A stretch of DNA of 64,000 nucleotides from CAXBBB01 sp963841855. GTDB lineage: Bacteria; Bacteroidota; Rhodothermia; Rhodothermales; BA12. Of this stretch, positions 53,010 through 61,009 are shown piece after piece (the first letter of the stretch is position 1; every line of letters begins with the position of its first letter). The stretch covers positions 558,001 to 622,000 of the forward strand of contig CAWJEJ010000003.1 of the NCBI GenBank assembly GCA_963841855.1, in the 5' to 3' direction. Below the pieces are notes generated by a model that worked only from the letters and a program-made list of their open reading frames with translations, did no database searches and was not told the origin of the DNA. The translations under genes were made by a program, and so were the position numbers.

Positions 53010-53205
53010 GCGTCCACGCAGACTCCGCATTGCCTGGACGGCGCTGCGCCCGGGTGAGCTCGGACGCGTAGAGCAGCGCAGCGCGCGCGTCGGCTTCCGT
53101 GAGGTACGGATAGGCTTCCAGCAGGTCGATCGGAATCCGGGTGCCTGCGATGACGGGCTTTCCCATCACCACTCCGGGTGTAAGCGAAATGCGGTCGTGT
53201 GTCAT
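52999..53205 (-). CDS. DUF433-family protein with internal deletion
   Basis: 68 residues (MTHDRISLTPGVVMGKPVIAGTRIPIDLL... EAYPYLTEADARAALLYASEL). DUF433 proteins are small, often antitoxin-like DNA-binding proteins. Normally about 15 residues separate the GTRIP-- strand from the YP-L helix; here IPIDL runs straight into LEAYPYL, so an in-frame deletion of about 45 bases is inferred. The ATG overlaps the stop of the GIY-YIG gene (ATGA), and the 3' end overlaps the convergent TonB receptor by 11 bases. Confidence 0.75.
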   Translation of the reverse strand: MTHDRISLTPGVVMGKPVIAGTRIPIDLLEAYPYLTEADARAALLYASELTRAQRRPGNAESAWTPKT

Positions 53206-54050
53206 GTCGACGCCTGGATTATTTTGAGCGTCCGTCCCTGCGCGTCCTGCCACGCCGCGAGCCCATTGGACGAGGCGCCGAGCACGACGGCTGACGCTTT
53301 GGAGGGCGACGAGAACGCGTAATCCTGTGCAAACCGTAGCGCTGTCTCCCCGGCAATCAGGACGCCCTGCTCTTTCAGATCGGACCGCGCCTTTCCAACG
53401 TAATCGGGGATCGACGCTGTCTCTTCGGCGACGGCCTGCGATCCTTTGAGCACGACGAACTCGGCTCCCGCTTCGATGCCTCTAGCCTCGACGCCCTTGG
53501 CTTTGACGTACAGAACGGCTTGCGACTTGGCTGGCGATCGTAGCGGCGTCTCGAACACACGCACGCCTACGACCGGCAGGATGCTGCGCACGTCGGTAAG
53601 GAAGCTCTCGGCATCGGCTCGGTCGGCTTCGGACATCGACGGTAAGCCGGGGTTGGTCGCGTTCTCGAGGTGCGCGCGCTTGGCTTTCTGGGCAAGGGCG
53701 ATCAGCCGATGTTCGAGGTAGCGCACGTGCGAACCGCTCAGGCTATCGTCCGATGCGGTAAAAAACACGGCGCGCGTCCAAAAGTCTTGCTGTTTGTGAT
53801 GCTGCTCCAGCCGCACGGCGAGTTGCTCGCTCTGCCCGACGTACACGCGCGGCAACTCGCCCTCTTCGGACTCGCCGATCAGCACGTACACGCCGGGGCC
53901 ATCGAACTCGGGGCGCCCTTTCTCCTGAGAGAACAGTGACCGAGGGCAGACGACGCCACGCCCCGTCCAGTTGCTTTTGGTGAGGAGTTGCACGCCGCTC
54001 GCCGTCGCGTCGGGCAAGTAGAGGCGGATGGAAAAACCGGTGGGCAGCAC
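53202..54050 (-). CDS. GIY-YIG nuclease-like protein with DUF4357
   Basis: 282 residues, GTG start. A GIY-YIG-type domain spans about 50-120 (GPGVYVLIGESEEGELPRVYVGQSEQLAVRLEQHHKQQDFWTRAVFF ... LSGSHVRYLEHRLI), and a C-terminal DUF4357 region (YAFSSPSKASAVVLGASSNGLAAWQDAQGRTL). This two-domain protein occurs near restriction and mobile loci in many genomes. Overlaps the DUF433 gene by four bases, so the two are co-translated. Catalytic completeness cannot be judged from sequence alone. Confidence 0.85.
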   Translation of the reverse strand: MLPTGFSIRLYLPDATASGVQLLTKSNWTGRGVVCPRSLFSQEKGRPEFDGPGVYVLIGESEEGELPRVYVGQSEQLAVRLEQHHKQQDFWTRAVFFTASDDSLSGSHVRYLEHRLIALAQKAKRAHLENATNPGLPSMSEADRADAESFLTDVRSILPVVGVRVFETPLRSPAKSQAVLYVKAKGVEARGIEAGAEFVVLKGSQAVAEETASIPDYVGKARSDLKEQGVLIAGETALRFAQDYAFSSPSKASAVVLGASSNGLAAWQDAQGRTLKIIQAST

Positions 54051-54140
54051 GAAAGTCGGAGCGTTGGAGGAGAGTCCAATCTAGCACGGACGCTGGGCAG
54101 GCGAGCCGCTATCTTCGGCGTCCACCCAACCTGCCACGCC

Positions 54141-55187
54141 GTGCCAACTACGCTCGCCGACGCTCAACGCGCCCTCGATGCCAAGACCAAACCGCTTGGC
54201 TCGCTGGGCCTGCTCGAAACGACGGCCGCGCGGATCGCAGCGCTCCAAAACACGCTGACACCGACCGTCGATCCGGCGCGCGCGCTGGTGTTTGCCGGAG
54301 ACCACGGCGTGACGGCGGACGGCGTGAGCCCCTACCCAAGCAGCGTGACCGGCGAGATGGTGCGCAACTTCGCACGCGGCGGAGCGGCGGTGACTGTGCT
54401 GGCGAAAGCGGCCGGATGCGAGGTGGAAGTCGTCACCGTCGGCGTGGCGAGCAACCTGTCGGACGTGGCCCAGAGCGGCGGCGCGCGCATCGTCCATGCC
54501 GTCGTTCGAGAGGGCACGCGCAACCTGGCAGCCGAGCCTGCGATGACGGTGGACGAATGCGCCGCGGCGATGCAGGTCGGGCGCGATGCAGTGGTGCGGG
54601 CGGACAAGGCGGGAGTTCGGGCGCTCTTGCTGGGCGAGATGGGCATCGGCAACACGACAGCATCGGCGGCGCTGCTGTCGGCGCTGACGAGCCATGCGGC
54701 GAGCGCGACGGCCGGCAGAGGAACGGGTGCCGACGACGCGGGAATGGAGCGCAAGCGGACGGCTGTCGAAAGAGGCGTCGCGCGGTTTGAAAAGGCGGGC
54801 GATCCGTCGGCCGAGGCAGCACTGGCGCATCTGGGCGGATTGGAGATCGCCGCACTCGTAGGGGCGATGCGTGAGGGAGCCGAACGCGGATTGGTCGTCG
54901 TCGTGGACGGATTCATCGTCACGGTGGCGGCGCTGGTGGCGGTGCGGATGGACCCGAGCGTCGGCCGCACGCTGTTCTTTGCGCACGTCGGCAGCGAGGC
55001 GGGACATCGGCTGGCGCTGGAGGCGTGCGGCGAGGCCGGATGCGAGTCGGCTCCGCTGCTCCATCTGGGCTTGCGGCTGGGCGAGGCGAGCGGCGCCGTG
55101 GTCGCGCTTCCCATCCTGCGCTCGGCGTGCGCGCTGTTCGGTATGGCGACGTTCGCCGATGCCGGTGTGTCGGGGCCGAGCGCGTGA
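54141..55187 (+). CDS. cobT: nicotinate-nucleotide-dimethylbenzimidazole phosphoribosyltransferase
   Basis: Makes alpha-ribazole phosphate for the cobalamin lower ligand. 348 residues from the GTG at 54141. Signatures: LDAKTKPLGSLGLLE at the N-terminus, FAGDHGVTADGVSPYP, GEMGIGNTTASAALLSALT, and VVVDGFIVTVAALVA with the catalytic glutamate region near the C-terminus. GTGA overlap with cobS. No cobalamin riboswitch was recognised upstream. Confidence 0.93.
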   Translation: MPTTLADAQRALDAKTKPLGSLGLLETTAARIAALQNTLTPTVDPARALVFAGDHGVTADGVSPYPSSVTGEMVRNFARGGAAVTVLAKAAGCEVEVVTVGVASNLSDVAQSGGARIVHAVVREGTRNLAAEPAMTVDECAAAMQVGRDAVVRADKAGVRALLLGEMGIGNTTASAALLSALTSHAASATAGRGTGADDAGMERKRTAVERGVARFEKAGDPSAEAALAHLGGLEIAALVGAMREGAERGLVVVVDGFIVTVAALVAVRMDPSVGRTLFFAHVGSEAGHRLALEACGEAGCESAPLLHLGLRLGEASGAVVALPILRSACALFGMATFADAGVSGPSA

Positions 55188-56020
55188 CCGAGCATCCGAC
55201 ACCTCCGCCACCCCGCTGGGCTCGGGCGCCGGTCCGCGCGTTTCTGACGGGCCTGATGTTCCTGACGCGCCTGCCCGTCCCCGCGTGGGTCGGCCACGAA
55301 GCGACATGGCTGGCCCGCTCGACGCCTTACTTCCCCGTCGTCGGGCTGATCGTCGGGCTGTGGGGCGCGCTGGCGTTCGGGTTGGTCTCGCTGCTGTGGC
55401 CGCCGGTCGTCGCGCTCGTCGCCGCCATCGCCGCGACGGTCTGGCTGACGGGCGCGTTTCACGAAGACGGCCTCGCCGACACGTTCGACGGCATGGGCGG
55501 CGGCTGGACGCCCGACGAGATGATCACCATCATGAAGGACAGCCGCATCGGCACGTACGGAGCGGTCGCCCTCCTGCTGACGACGACAGCCAAGATCGCC
55601 GCGCTGCTCGTTCTGGCGGACCGGGCGAGCGGATGGAGCGATGCGGCGTGGGTCGTCGGCGCGGCGATCGTGGCCGGGCACGTCATCGGGCGCTGGTCAA
55701 GCCTGCCGCTAATCCGTGCGCTGCCGTATGTGCAGCACAGCGGGTCCAAGAGCAAGCCGTTTGCCGCAAGCGTGACCGATGGTCGACTCGTCGTCGGCAC
55801 GCTGATCACGCTGGCGTTCGTCGCGGTCGCGCTGGGCTGGGATGCGGTGCCTGCCATGGGCACGGCCATCGGCGTGACGCTGGTCGCCGGAGTCTGGCTG
55901 CGGCGCGTCATGGGCGGCATCACCGGCGACACGCTCGGCGCCGTCAACAGCCTGACCGAAGCCGCCGTCTACCTCGCCCTCGCCGCCGACACCAGCCTGA
56001 TCGCCACCTGGATCCGATGA
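55184..56020 (+). CDS. cobS: adenosylcobinamide-GDP ribazoletransferase
   Basis: Polytopic membrane enzyme joining adenosylcobinamide-GDP and alpha-ribazole. 278 residues from the GTG at 55184. Motifs: FLTRLPVPAW, FPVVGLIVGLWGAL, the conserved GAFHEDGLADTFDGMGGGWTPDEMITIMKDSRIGTYG and VNSLTEAAVYLAL. Overlaps both cobT and the phosphatase gene by four bases. Confidence 0.95.
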   Translation: MTEHPTPPPPRWARAPVRAFLTGLMFLTRLPVPAWVGHEATWLARSTPYFPVVGLIVGLWGALAFGLVSLLWPPVVALVAAIAATVWLTGAFHEDGLADTFDGMGGGWTPDEMITIMKDSRIGTYGAVALLLTTTAKIAALLVLADRASGWSDAAWVVGAAIVAGHVIGRWSSLPLIRALPYVQHSGSKSKPFAASVTDGRLVVGTLITLAFVAVALGWDAVPAMGTAIGVTLVAGVWLRRVMGGITGDTLGAVNSLTEAAVYLALAADTSLIATWIR

Positions 56021-56646
56021 GTCATCTCTACTTCGTCCGCCACGCGCCCACAGCCGCCGATAAAGGCCAGATCGTCGGGCATCACGACGTCGCGCTGTCC
56101 CATGCCGGGGCGTCCGAGTCGATCCGCTTCGCCGACGCGCTGACTGCTCTCTGGACCGGACCGCCGCCGCGCATCGTCTCGAGCAATCTGTCGCGCGCCA
56201 TCGCCACCGCCGCGCCGTTAGCCGATCGCTGGAACGTCGCTCCGGCAACTGACGAGCGACTGCGCGAAGTCGACTTCGGCAGTTGGGAAGGCCGCACGTG
56301 GGCCGACGTCGAGCAGTCCGACGGCGACGCATTGAGCGCGTGGATGGCCGATTGGGTCGAGACGCATCCACCTGGAGGAGAGTCGTTCGCTGACTTGCAC
56401 ATTCGCGCTTCCGACTGGCTGGCCGAGCAGACGAGCGGCGAGCCGCTGCTGATCGTCGCCCACGCCGGATCGATTCGCGCGCTGCTCTGCGCCGCATTGA
56501 AGCTGCCGTTGGCGTCGGCGTTCAGCTTCGACATCGCACATTTACGGATGGGGCGGCTCGACATGGGCGCAATGGGCGGCTGGACGCTGAGATTGCTGGG
56601 CGCATGGCCCTCCGCCGAAGTGGTCAGCCCGCAGGATCGAACGTGA
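56017..56646 (+). CDS. cobC: alpha-ribazole phosphatase-like histidine phosphatase
   Basis: 209-residue histidine phosphatase: LYFVRHAPTAADKG with the catalytic RH, SSNLSRAIATAAPLA, EVDFGSWEGRTW and the second-site HAGSIRALL. Placement as the last gene of cobT-cobS-cobC supports dephosphorylation of alpha-ribazole or cobalamin 5'-phosphate. Its 3' end overlaps the convergent DUF6702 gene by 23 bases. Confidence 0.88.
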   Translation: MSHLYFVRHAPTAADKGQIVGHHDVALSHAGASESIRFADALTALWTGPPPRIVSSNLSRAIATAAPLADRWNVAPATDERLREVDFGSWEGRTWADVEQSDGDALSAWMADWVETHPPGGESFADLHIRASDWLAEQTSGEPLLIVAHAGSIRALLCAALKLPLASAFSFDIAHLRMGRLDMGAMGGWTLRLLGAWPSAEVVSPQDRT

Positions 56647-57121
56647 ACGCCTCGCTCCCCTTGACGAAATAGAGCGAGCGCGTCTTCTCGCTACCGGTGT
56701 CGAGGATCCGGACGAAGTTGCGCTGCTCGTCGAAGACTTCCATCAGCAGCGTATTGCGCAGGTGGATCTGGCGCGGCGCGGCGTCGGCCTGATAAACGAG
56801 GCGATAGGTCCAGATCGCTTCTCCCGCGTCTTCGCTGTGCGCCGACGTGACAATTCGGCCCGTGAGTCGCGTGCCGTCGGCGATCAGCGTGACGTGGTTG
56901 GCGAAGTAAGCCGCAACCCGAGAGTCGATTTCGGCAGTGGCCTGGAGTTGCGGCGCGTTCTCGGCTCCACCGGCGAGGGCACGCTCCAGATCGTCGCGGA
57001 AAAAGCGGACCTGGAAGACGATGGCCTCGCCCTCGATCAGCATCCGCCCATGCGACAGGTGCACGTCGTGCGGGACGGGCGCGGGCGTCGCGAAGAGGGC
57101 GATTAGGAGTGTAAGGAGCAT
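56624..57121 (-). CDS. DUF6702 family exported protein
   Basis: 165 residues. Short signal peptide (LLTLLIALFATPAPVPHDVHLS), then a beta-rich domain (IVFQVRFFRDDLERALAGG, YFANHVTLIADGTRLTGRIV, HLRNTLLMEVFDEQRNFVRI) matching the DUF6702 pattern common in Bacteroidota. Family members sit near M1 peptidase genes, as here. Function unknown. Confidence 0.8.
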   Translation of the reverse strand: MLLTLLIALFATPAPVPHDVHLSHGRMLIEGEAIVFQVRFFRDDLERALAGGAENAPQLQATAEIDSRVAAYFANHVTLIADGTRLTGRIVTSAHSEDAGEAIWTYRLVYQADAAPRQIHLRNTLLMEVFDEQRNFVRILDTGSEKTRSLYFVKGSEAFTFDPAG

Positions 57122-57212
57122 GGCGGGTGGTGGCGGCTTGTGTGCAGCGAAGCGTATGGGCGCGATTGTGGCAGAAACACACAGCTACGGCCCAACCTCC
57201 TAACTCTCCAAC

Positions 57213-57297
57213 TGTCATTGTGAGCGAATCGTGGCAATCTCCGGGCGCAGCCGCTGGATTGGGAGATCGCCACGTCGCTGCGCTCCTCGCGATGACA
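57213..57297. repeat. imperfect palindromic intergenic repeat
   Basis: TGTCATTGTGAGCG...GGCAATCTC at the left is the imperfect complement of GAGATCGCCACG...CTCGCGATGACA at the right. This is the familiar ATTGCGAGCG-type intergenic palindrome found in many bacterial genomes. A partial relative lies near 44039-44098. The rest of the 57122-57397 gap shows nothing. Confidence 0.7.
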
Positions 57298-57397
57298 GTT
57301 GGGAAGGATGGTGGTAAACGGCTAGGTCCGTAAACGCAGTGCGGCGGCGAAAGGTATGCCCCTCGCCGCCGCAGCGTGCTGGTCAGACTCGGGCCGG

Positions 57398-59770
57398 TTA
57401 GTTGGGCTGGACGCGGGTCGCGGTGAAGTCGGCAGGGCCGGAGAACGAGAGGCCGGTGACGGCTCCGCTCGCGTCGCGGGTGAAGACGATGGTGGCTTCG
57501 GCCTCGCCCCACTCGAACGCGTCGCTGGCCTCGCCGCGCGTCATGCCGAACGGTCCCTGTCCGTTGATCGTGATCTGGACGACCGATCCGTCCGTCGTGA
57601 ACTCCAGCGGCAGCGGGCGCTCGACGCCCATGAACGAACCGGCGTATTCCATCGCCTGTTCGGGTGTGAGCGGGCGCACAATGCCCATCGCTTCGACTTC
57701 GGCATCGGTCATCGTCGGCGCGATCCACAAGTTGTCGGCGCGGTTGATGTCGGCGTAGGCCTCGTCCGGGTCGAGTACGACGACGCTCAACTGCTTGTCC
57801 GAAAACATGCCGACGGTGTGCGAGGTCTCGTTGTTGCGCCACACGTCGGCGGGGACGACGCGGCGGTCGCTCGTGCCGTCGGCGTAGCGGAACTCGAGCT
57901 CGATCGGCATCACGATCCCGCCGCTGTTGTCGACCTGGACGCGGTAGTAGTTGCGTCCGCGCGAGGCATCATCGGTGAGTTCGCCGGCGTCCTGCTGCGA
58001 TACCTGGGCGAGCGTCTGGTCGTTGGCGTTGGTGGTGTAGAACCAGCCGCGCCAGAACCAGTCGAGGTTTTCGCCCGATCCTTCTTCCATCGAGCGGAAG
58101 AAGTCGGCGGGCTGGGGGTGCTTGAACATCCACTGGGTCGAGTAGAAGCGGAAAGCTTCGTCGAACGCCTGGCGGCCCAGGATCTTCTCGCGCAGCATGA
58201 TCAGGCCGGTCGCGGGCTTGCCGTACGCGTTCGAGCCGAAGCCGCGGTGGACCACGTCGGATTCGGCCATGATCGGCACCTGGTCGTCGTCGCGCATGTA
58301 GCCGACGATCTGGCTCGCGTCGCCCCGGCTGGCGGGCCACGTGCAATCGGCCGTCTGCGTCCACTCCTGACCGCAATACGTCTCGGCGTACTCGTGGCGA
58401 CCGTAGTATTCGAGGAACGAGTTGAGGCCTTCATCCATCCACGTGTGCTGCCGCTCGTCCGACGCCACGATCATCGGAAACCAGTTGTGGCCGACTTCGT
58501 GGATCGTGACGCCGATTAGGGCGCGCTCCAAGCCTTCCGAGTAGTTGCCGTCGTCGTCGGGGCGGGCGCCGCAGAACGCGATCATCGGGTACTCCATTCC
58601 GAAGACCGGCCCGTGGACGTTGGCGGCCTTGGGGTACGGGTAGGGAAACGACATCTCGCCATAGGTCTTGAGTGTCTGGATCGTGGCGCGCGTCGAGACC
58701 TTGTCCCACAGCGGCATCGCGTCGCGCGGATAGAGCGAGTGCACGACGATGGGCGTCGTCGTGCCAGGATAGGTGTACCCGGCGGCGTCCCAGACGTAGG
58801 TTTTCGACGAGACCCAGGCAAAGTCGCGCACGTTCTCGGCGACGTAGTGCCACGTCTGCGTGCCACTCGAGGTCGGGCGCGAGGCGGGCGTCATCACCTC
58901 GTCGGCGGCGATGATGAAGACCGGCTCCTCGCTCTGGTAAGCGCTCGCCAAGCGGCTGCGCTGTTCGCTCGTCAGCACTTCGCGGTCGTTCTGGAGCACG
59001 CCCGTGGCCTCGACGATGTGGTTCCACGGCACGGTCAGCTTTACGTCGTAGGTGCCGAAGTTGAGGTAGAACTCGCCCTGTCCCAAAAACTGATCCGTCT
59101 GCCAGCCCTGTACGTCGTCGTAGACGCTCATGCGCGGAAACCACTGTGCCATCTCGTACAGGTAGCCGTCATTTACCATCTCCTTGGCGCCGCGTCCGTC
59201 GTCGGGAATGCGGTAGCTCCAGTCGATGTCGAACGAAACCGTCTCGCCGCTCTTGACGGGCGACGGCAGGTTGATCTTCATGATCGTGTCGTCGATCCGA
59301 TAGTCGGCGGGAACGGTGCCCCTTCCCTGAACGATCTCGACGCGCGTCAGGTCATAGCCGCCGTCGAAGTTGTCCAACTCCAAGAACTGGCGCGCCTGGG
59401 GGCTGAGGTCGGCAGGGATCGCGGACTCCAGCTGGTACGTCCGGCTGTGCTCGCGGCTGCGGACGTTCTGGTCGAGTTGGACCCACAGAAAGGGCAGGTC
59501 GGACGGGCTGTTGTTGTGGTACGTGATGCGCTCGCTGCCGTAGATCTTGTGCTCGACGGTGTCGAGGCGGGCTTCGATCACGTAGTCGGCACGCTGCTGC
59601 CAGTACTCGGGGCCGGGCGTGCCTGCTCCGGTGCGGTAGCTGTTGCCCGAGGGCCAGTCGAGCGGGCGGAAGATGGAGTTGTTGGTGCCGTTTGCGTCGC
59701 CGCCCAACCAGTTCTGCGCGGACGCGGGAACGGCAAGGGAGAGAGCGAGCACCAGGAGGAGCGTGCGCAT
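57398..59770 (-). CDS. M1 family metallopeptidase
   Basis: 790 residues from the ATG at 59770 (signal peptide LLLVLALSLAVPASAQ). Zinc site HEVGH followed 18 residues later by Glu (DERQHTWMDEGLN), the gluzincin arrangement, with MEYPMIAFCGARP in place of the GxMEN exopeptidase motif. N-terminal beta-domain (YVIEARLDTVEHKIYGSERITYHNNSP) and the long C-terminal region fit exported Bacteroidota M1 peptidases. Probably a periplasmic or surface aminopeptidase. Confidence 0.92.
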   Translation of the reverse strand: MRTLLLVLALSLAVPASAQNWLGGDANGTNNSIFRPLDWPSGNSYRTGAGTPGPEYWQQRADYVIEARLDTVEHKIYGSERITYHNNSPSDLPFLWVQLDQNVRSREHSRTYQLESAIPADLSPQARQFLELDNFDGGYDLTRVEIVQGRGTVPADYRIDDTIMKINLPSPVKSGETVSFDIDWSYRIPDDGRGAKEMVNDGYLYEMAQWFPRMSVYDDVQGWQTDQFLGQGEFYLNFGTYDVKLTVPWNHIVEATGVLQNDREVLTSEQRSRLASAYQSEEPVFIIAADEVMTPASRPTSSGTQTWHYVAENVRDFAWVSSKTYVWDAAGYTYPGTTTPIVVHSLYPRDAMPLWDKVSTRATIQTLKTYGEMSFPYPYPKAANVHGPVFGMEYPMIAFCGARPDDDGNYSEGLERALIGVTIHEVGHNWFPMIVASDERQHTWMDEGLNSFLEYYGRHEYAETYCGQEWTQTADCTWPASRGDASQIVGYMRDDDQVPIMAESDVVHRGFGSNAYGKPATGLIMLREKILGRQAFDEAFRFYSTQWMFKHPQPADFFRSMEEGSGENLDWFWRGWFYTTNANDQTLAQVSQQDAGELTDDASRGRNYYRVQVDNSGGIVMPIELEFRYADGTSDRRVVPADVWRNNETSHTVGMFSDKQLSVVVLDPDEAYADINRADNLWIAPTMTDAEVEAMGIVRPLTPEQAMEYAGSFMGVERPLPLEFTTDGSVVQITINGQGPFGMTRGEASDAFEWGEAEATIVFTRDASGAVTGLSFSGPADFTATRVQPN

Positions 59771-59853
59771 CGTGGGAGATGGAGTGTGGTACAACAGGAC
59801 AGCGCGCAAGGTAGCGCAGGCGCGGGTGAAAGAGTATGAGGCGCGCTCCGAGT

Positions 59854-59890
59854 TCAAACATGTCGTGTCTCCGAAATATGACATGTTTGA
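59854..59890. promoter_or_regulatory. perfect 11-base inverted repeat upstream of the peptidase
   Basis: TCAAACATGTC and GACATGTTTGA are exact complements separated by 15 bases, between the hupE stop and the peptidase start. It is AT-rich and lacks a T-run, so an operator for a dimeric regulator is more likely than a terminator. The regulator is unknown. Confidence 0.5.
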
Positions 59891-59896
59891 CGGATG

Positions 59897-60499
59897 CTAT
59901 CCCGCCAGCGCATCGACGACCAGTGTCAGCGCGCCGCCCAGCGCCGCTCCCGAAAGCACCAACGTCCACGCCCGAGCCGTCACCCCCGCCAGTTTGATCG
60001 CCGCCAGCCCGACGATCAAGATGCCGAGCAGAATGACGATCTGCCCCAGCTCGAGCCCGACGTTGAACGCTAGCAAGGGCACGATCAGCGACTCCTCTCC
60101 GCCCAGCGCCGCGCGCAGAAACGACGAGAAGCCCAGTCCGTGGATCAGTCCGAAGACGGCCGCCAGTCCGTAGCGCGCATACGCCGATCGTTTCGACTCG
60201 GCCTCGTACGGCCCCGACGGTTGCCGCTCCTGCCAGATCGTGTAGAGCGCCGTGGCGACGATGGTCAGCGGAATCAGCACCTCGACCAGATGGCCATCGA
60301 CCGTCACCAGTCCCAGCGTCGCCAGTGCGAGCGTGACGCTATGCCCCAGCGTGAACGCCGTCACGAGCCACAGCAATCGGCGCGCGTCGCTCAGCGTGTA
60401 GGCCGCCACCAGCGCGACGATGAACAGGATGTGGTCGTAGCCCTGCACGTCGAGGATGTGCGACAGGCCGAGTTGGAGAAAGGCGGAGAAGTCGTCCAA
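59897..60499 (-). CDS. HupE/UreJ family membrane protein
   Basis: 200 residues, six to seven hydrophobic helices. The N-terminal GLSHILDVQGYDHILFIVAL contains the G-x-x-H-x-x-x-G-x-D-H-x-x-F motif, and WLVTAFTLGHSVTLALA and GLIHGLGFSSFL carry the family's further histidines. HupE/UreJ proteins are linked to nickel or cobalt uptake and to hydrogenase or urease loci, neither of which is present here. The neighbouring divergent gene is a metal-binding CopZ-like protein. Confidence 0.85.
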   Translation of the reverse strand: MDDFSAFLQLGLSHILDVQGYDHILFIVALVAAYTLSDARRLLWLVTAFTLGHSVTLALATLGLVTVDGHLVEVLIPLTIVATALYTIWQERQPSGPYEAESKRSAYARYGLAAVFGLIHGLGFSSFLRAALGGEESLIVPLLAFNVGLELGQIVILLGILIVGLAAIKLAGVTARAWTLVLSGAALGGALTLVVDALAG

Positions 60500-60610
60500 G
60501 AGCGCGCGTGGTGGAGCCGTCCGAAGGTAACGAACGCTGCGCCTCGCCGCGCGTCCGAACCCGTCGCATACACTTTCCGTTGAGCAGGCTCCTTTTTACG
60601 CTCTACTACC

Positions 60611-60823
60611 ATGCCCGATACCACCGCCCAAGAAACGCTCACCATCACCGGCATGACGTGCGAGCACTGCGTTCGCGCCGTCCGCCAGGCCATTGACGGC
60701 GTCGACGGTGCCCACGCCGAGTCCGTCGCTATCGGCACGGCGACCGTCACTTACAACCGAGGCGACGCCCGCGCCGACGTGAGGGAAGCGGTCCAGAGCG
60801 AGGGCTACGCCATCGCAGGCTGA
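60611..60823 (+). CDS. CopZ-like heavy-metal-associated domain protein
   Basis: 70 residues forming one HMA domain: LTITGMTCEHCVRAVRQAI, with the metal-binding M-T-C-x-x-C motif, and the conserved EGYAI end. Usually a cytosolic copper chaperone. Divergent from hupE with 111 bases between them. No P-type ATPase is in the window. Confidence 0.9.
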   Translation: MPDTTAQETLTITGMTCEHCVRAVRQAIDGVDGAHAESVAIGTATVTYNRGDARADVREAVQSEGYAIAG

Positions 60824-61009
60824 CGCCGTTTACCGACTGCTCTACAAGCGCGCGGGACTACGCGCCCGGCGCAGCCGCTTTGCTATCGGGTCCGATCCGT
60901 TCGGCTTGCGCAAGCGTTTCGCGACGGCTCGGGTGACGGTTCGCAGTCGTCACAACAGCCCACCTTTCGCAGAGCCGAAGCCTTTCAGTTCTCTTCCCTC
61001 ATCCTCCTG

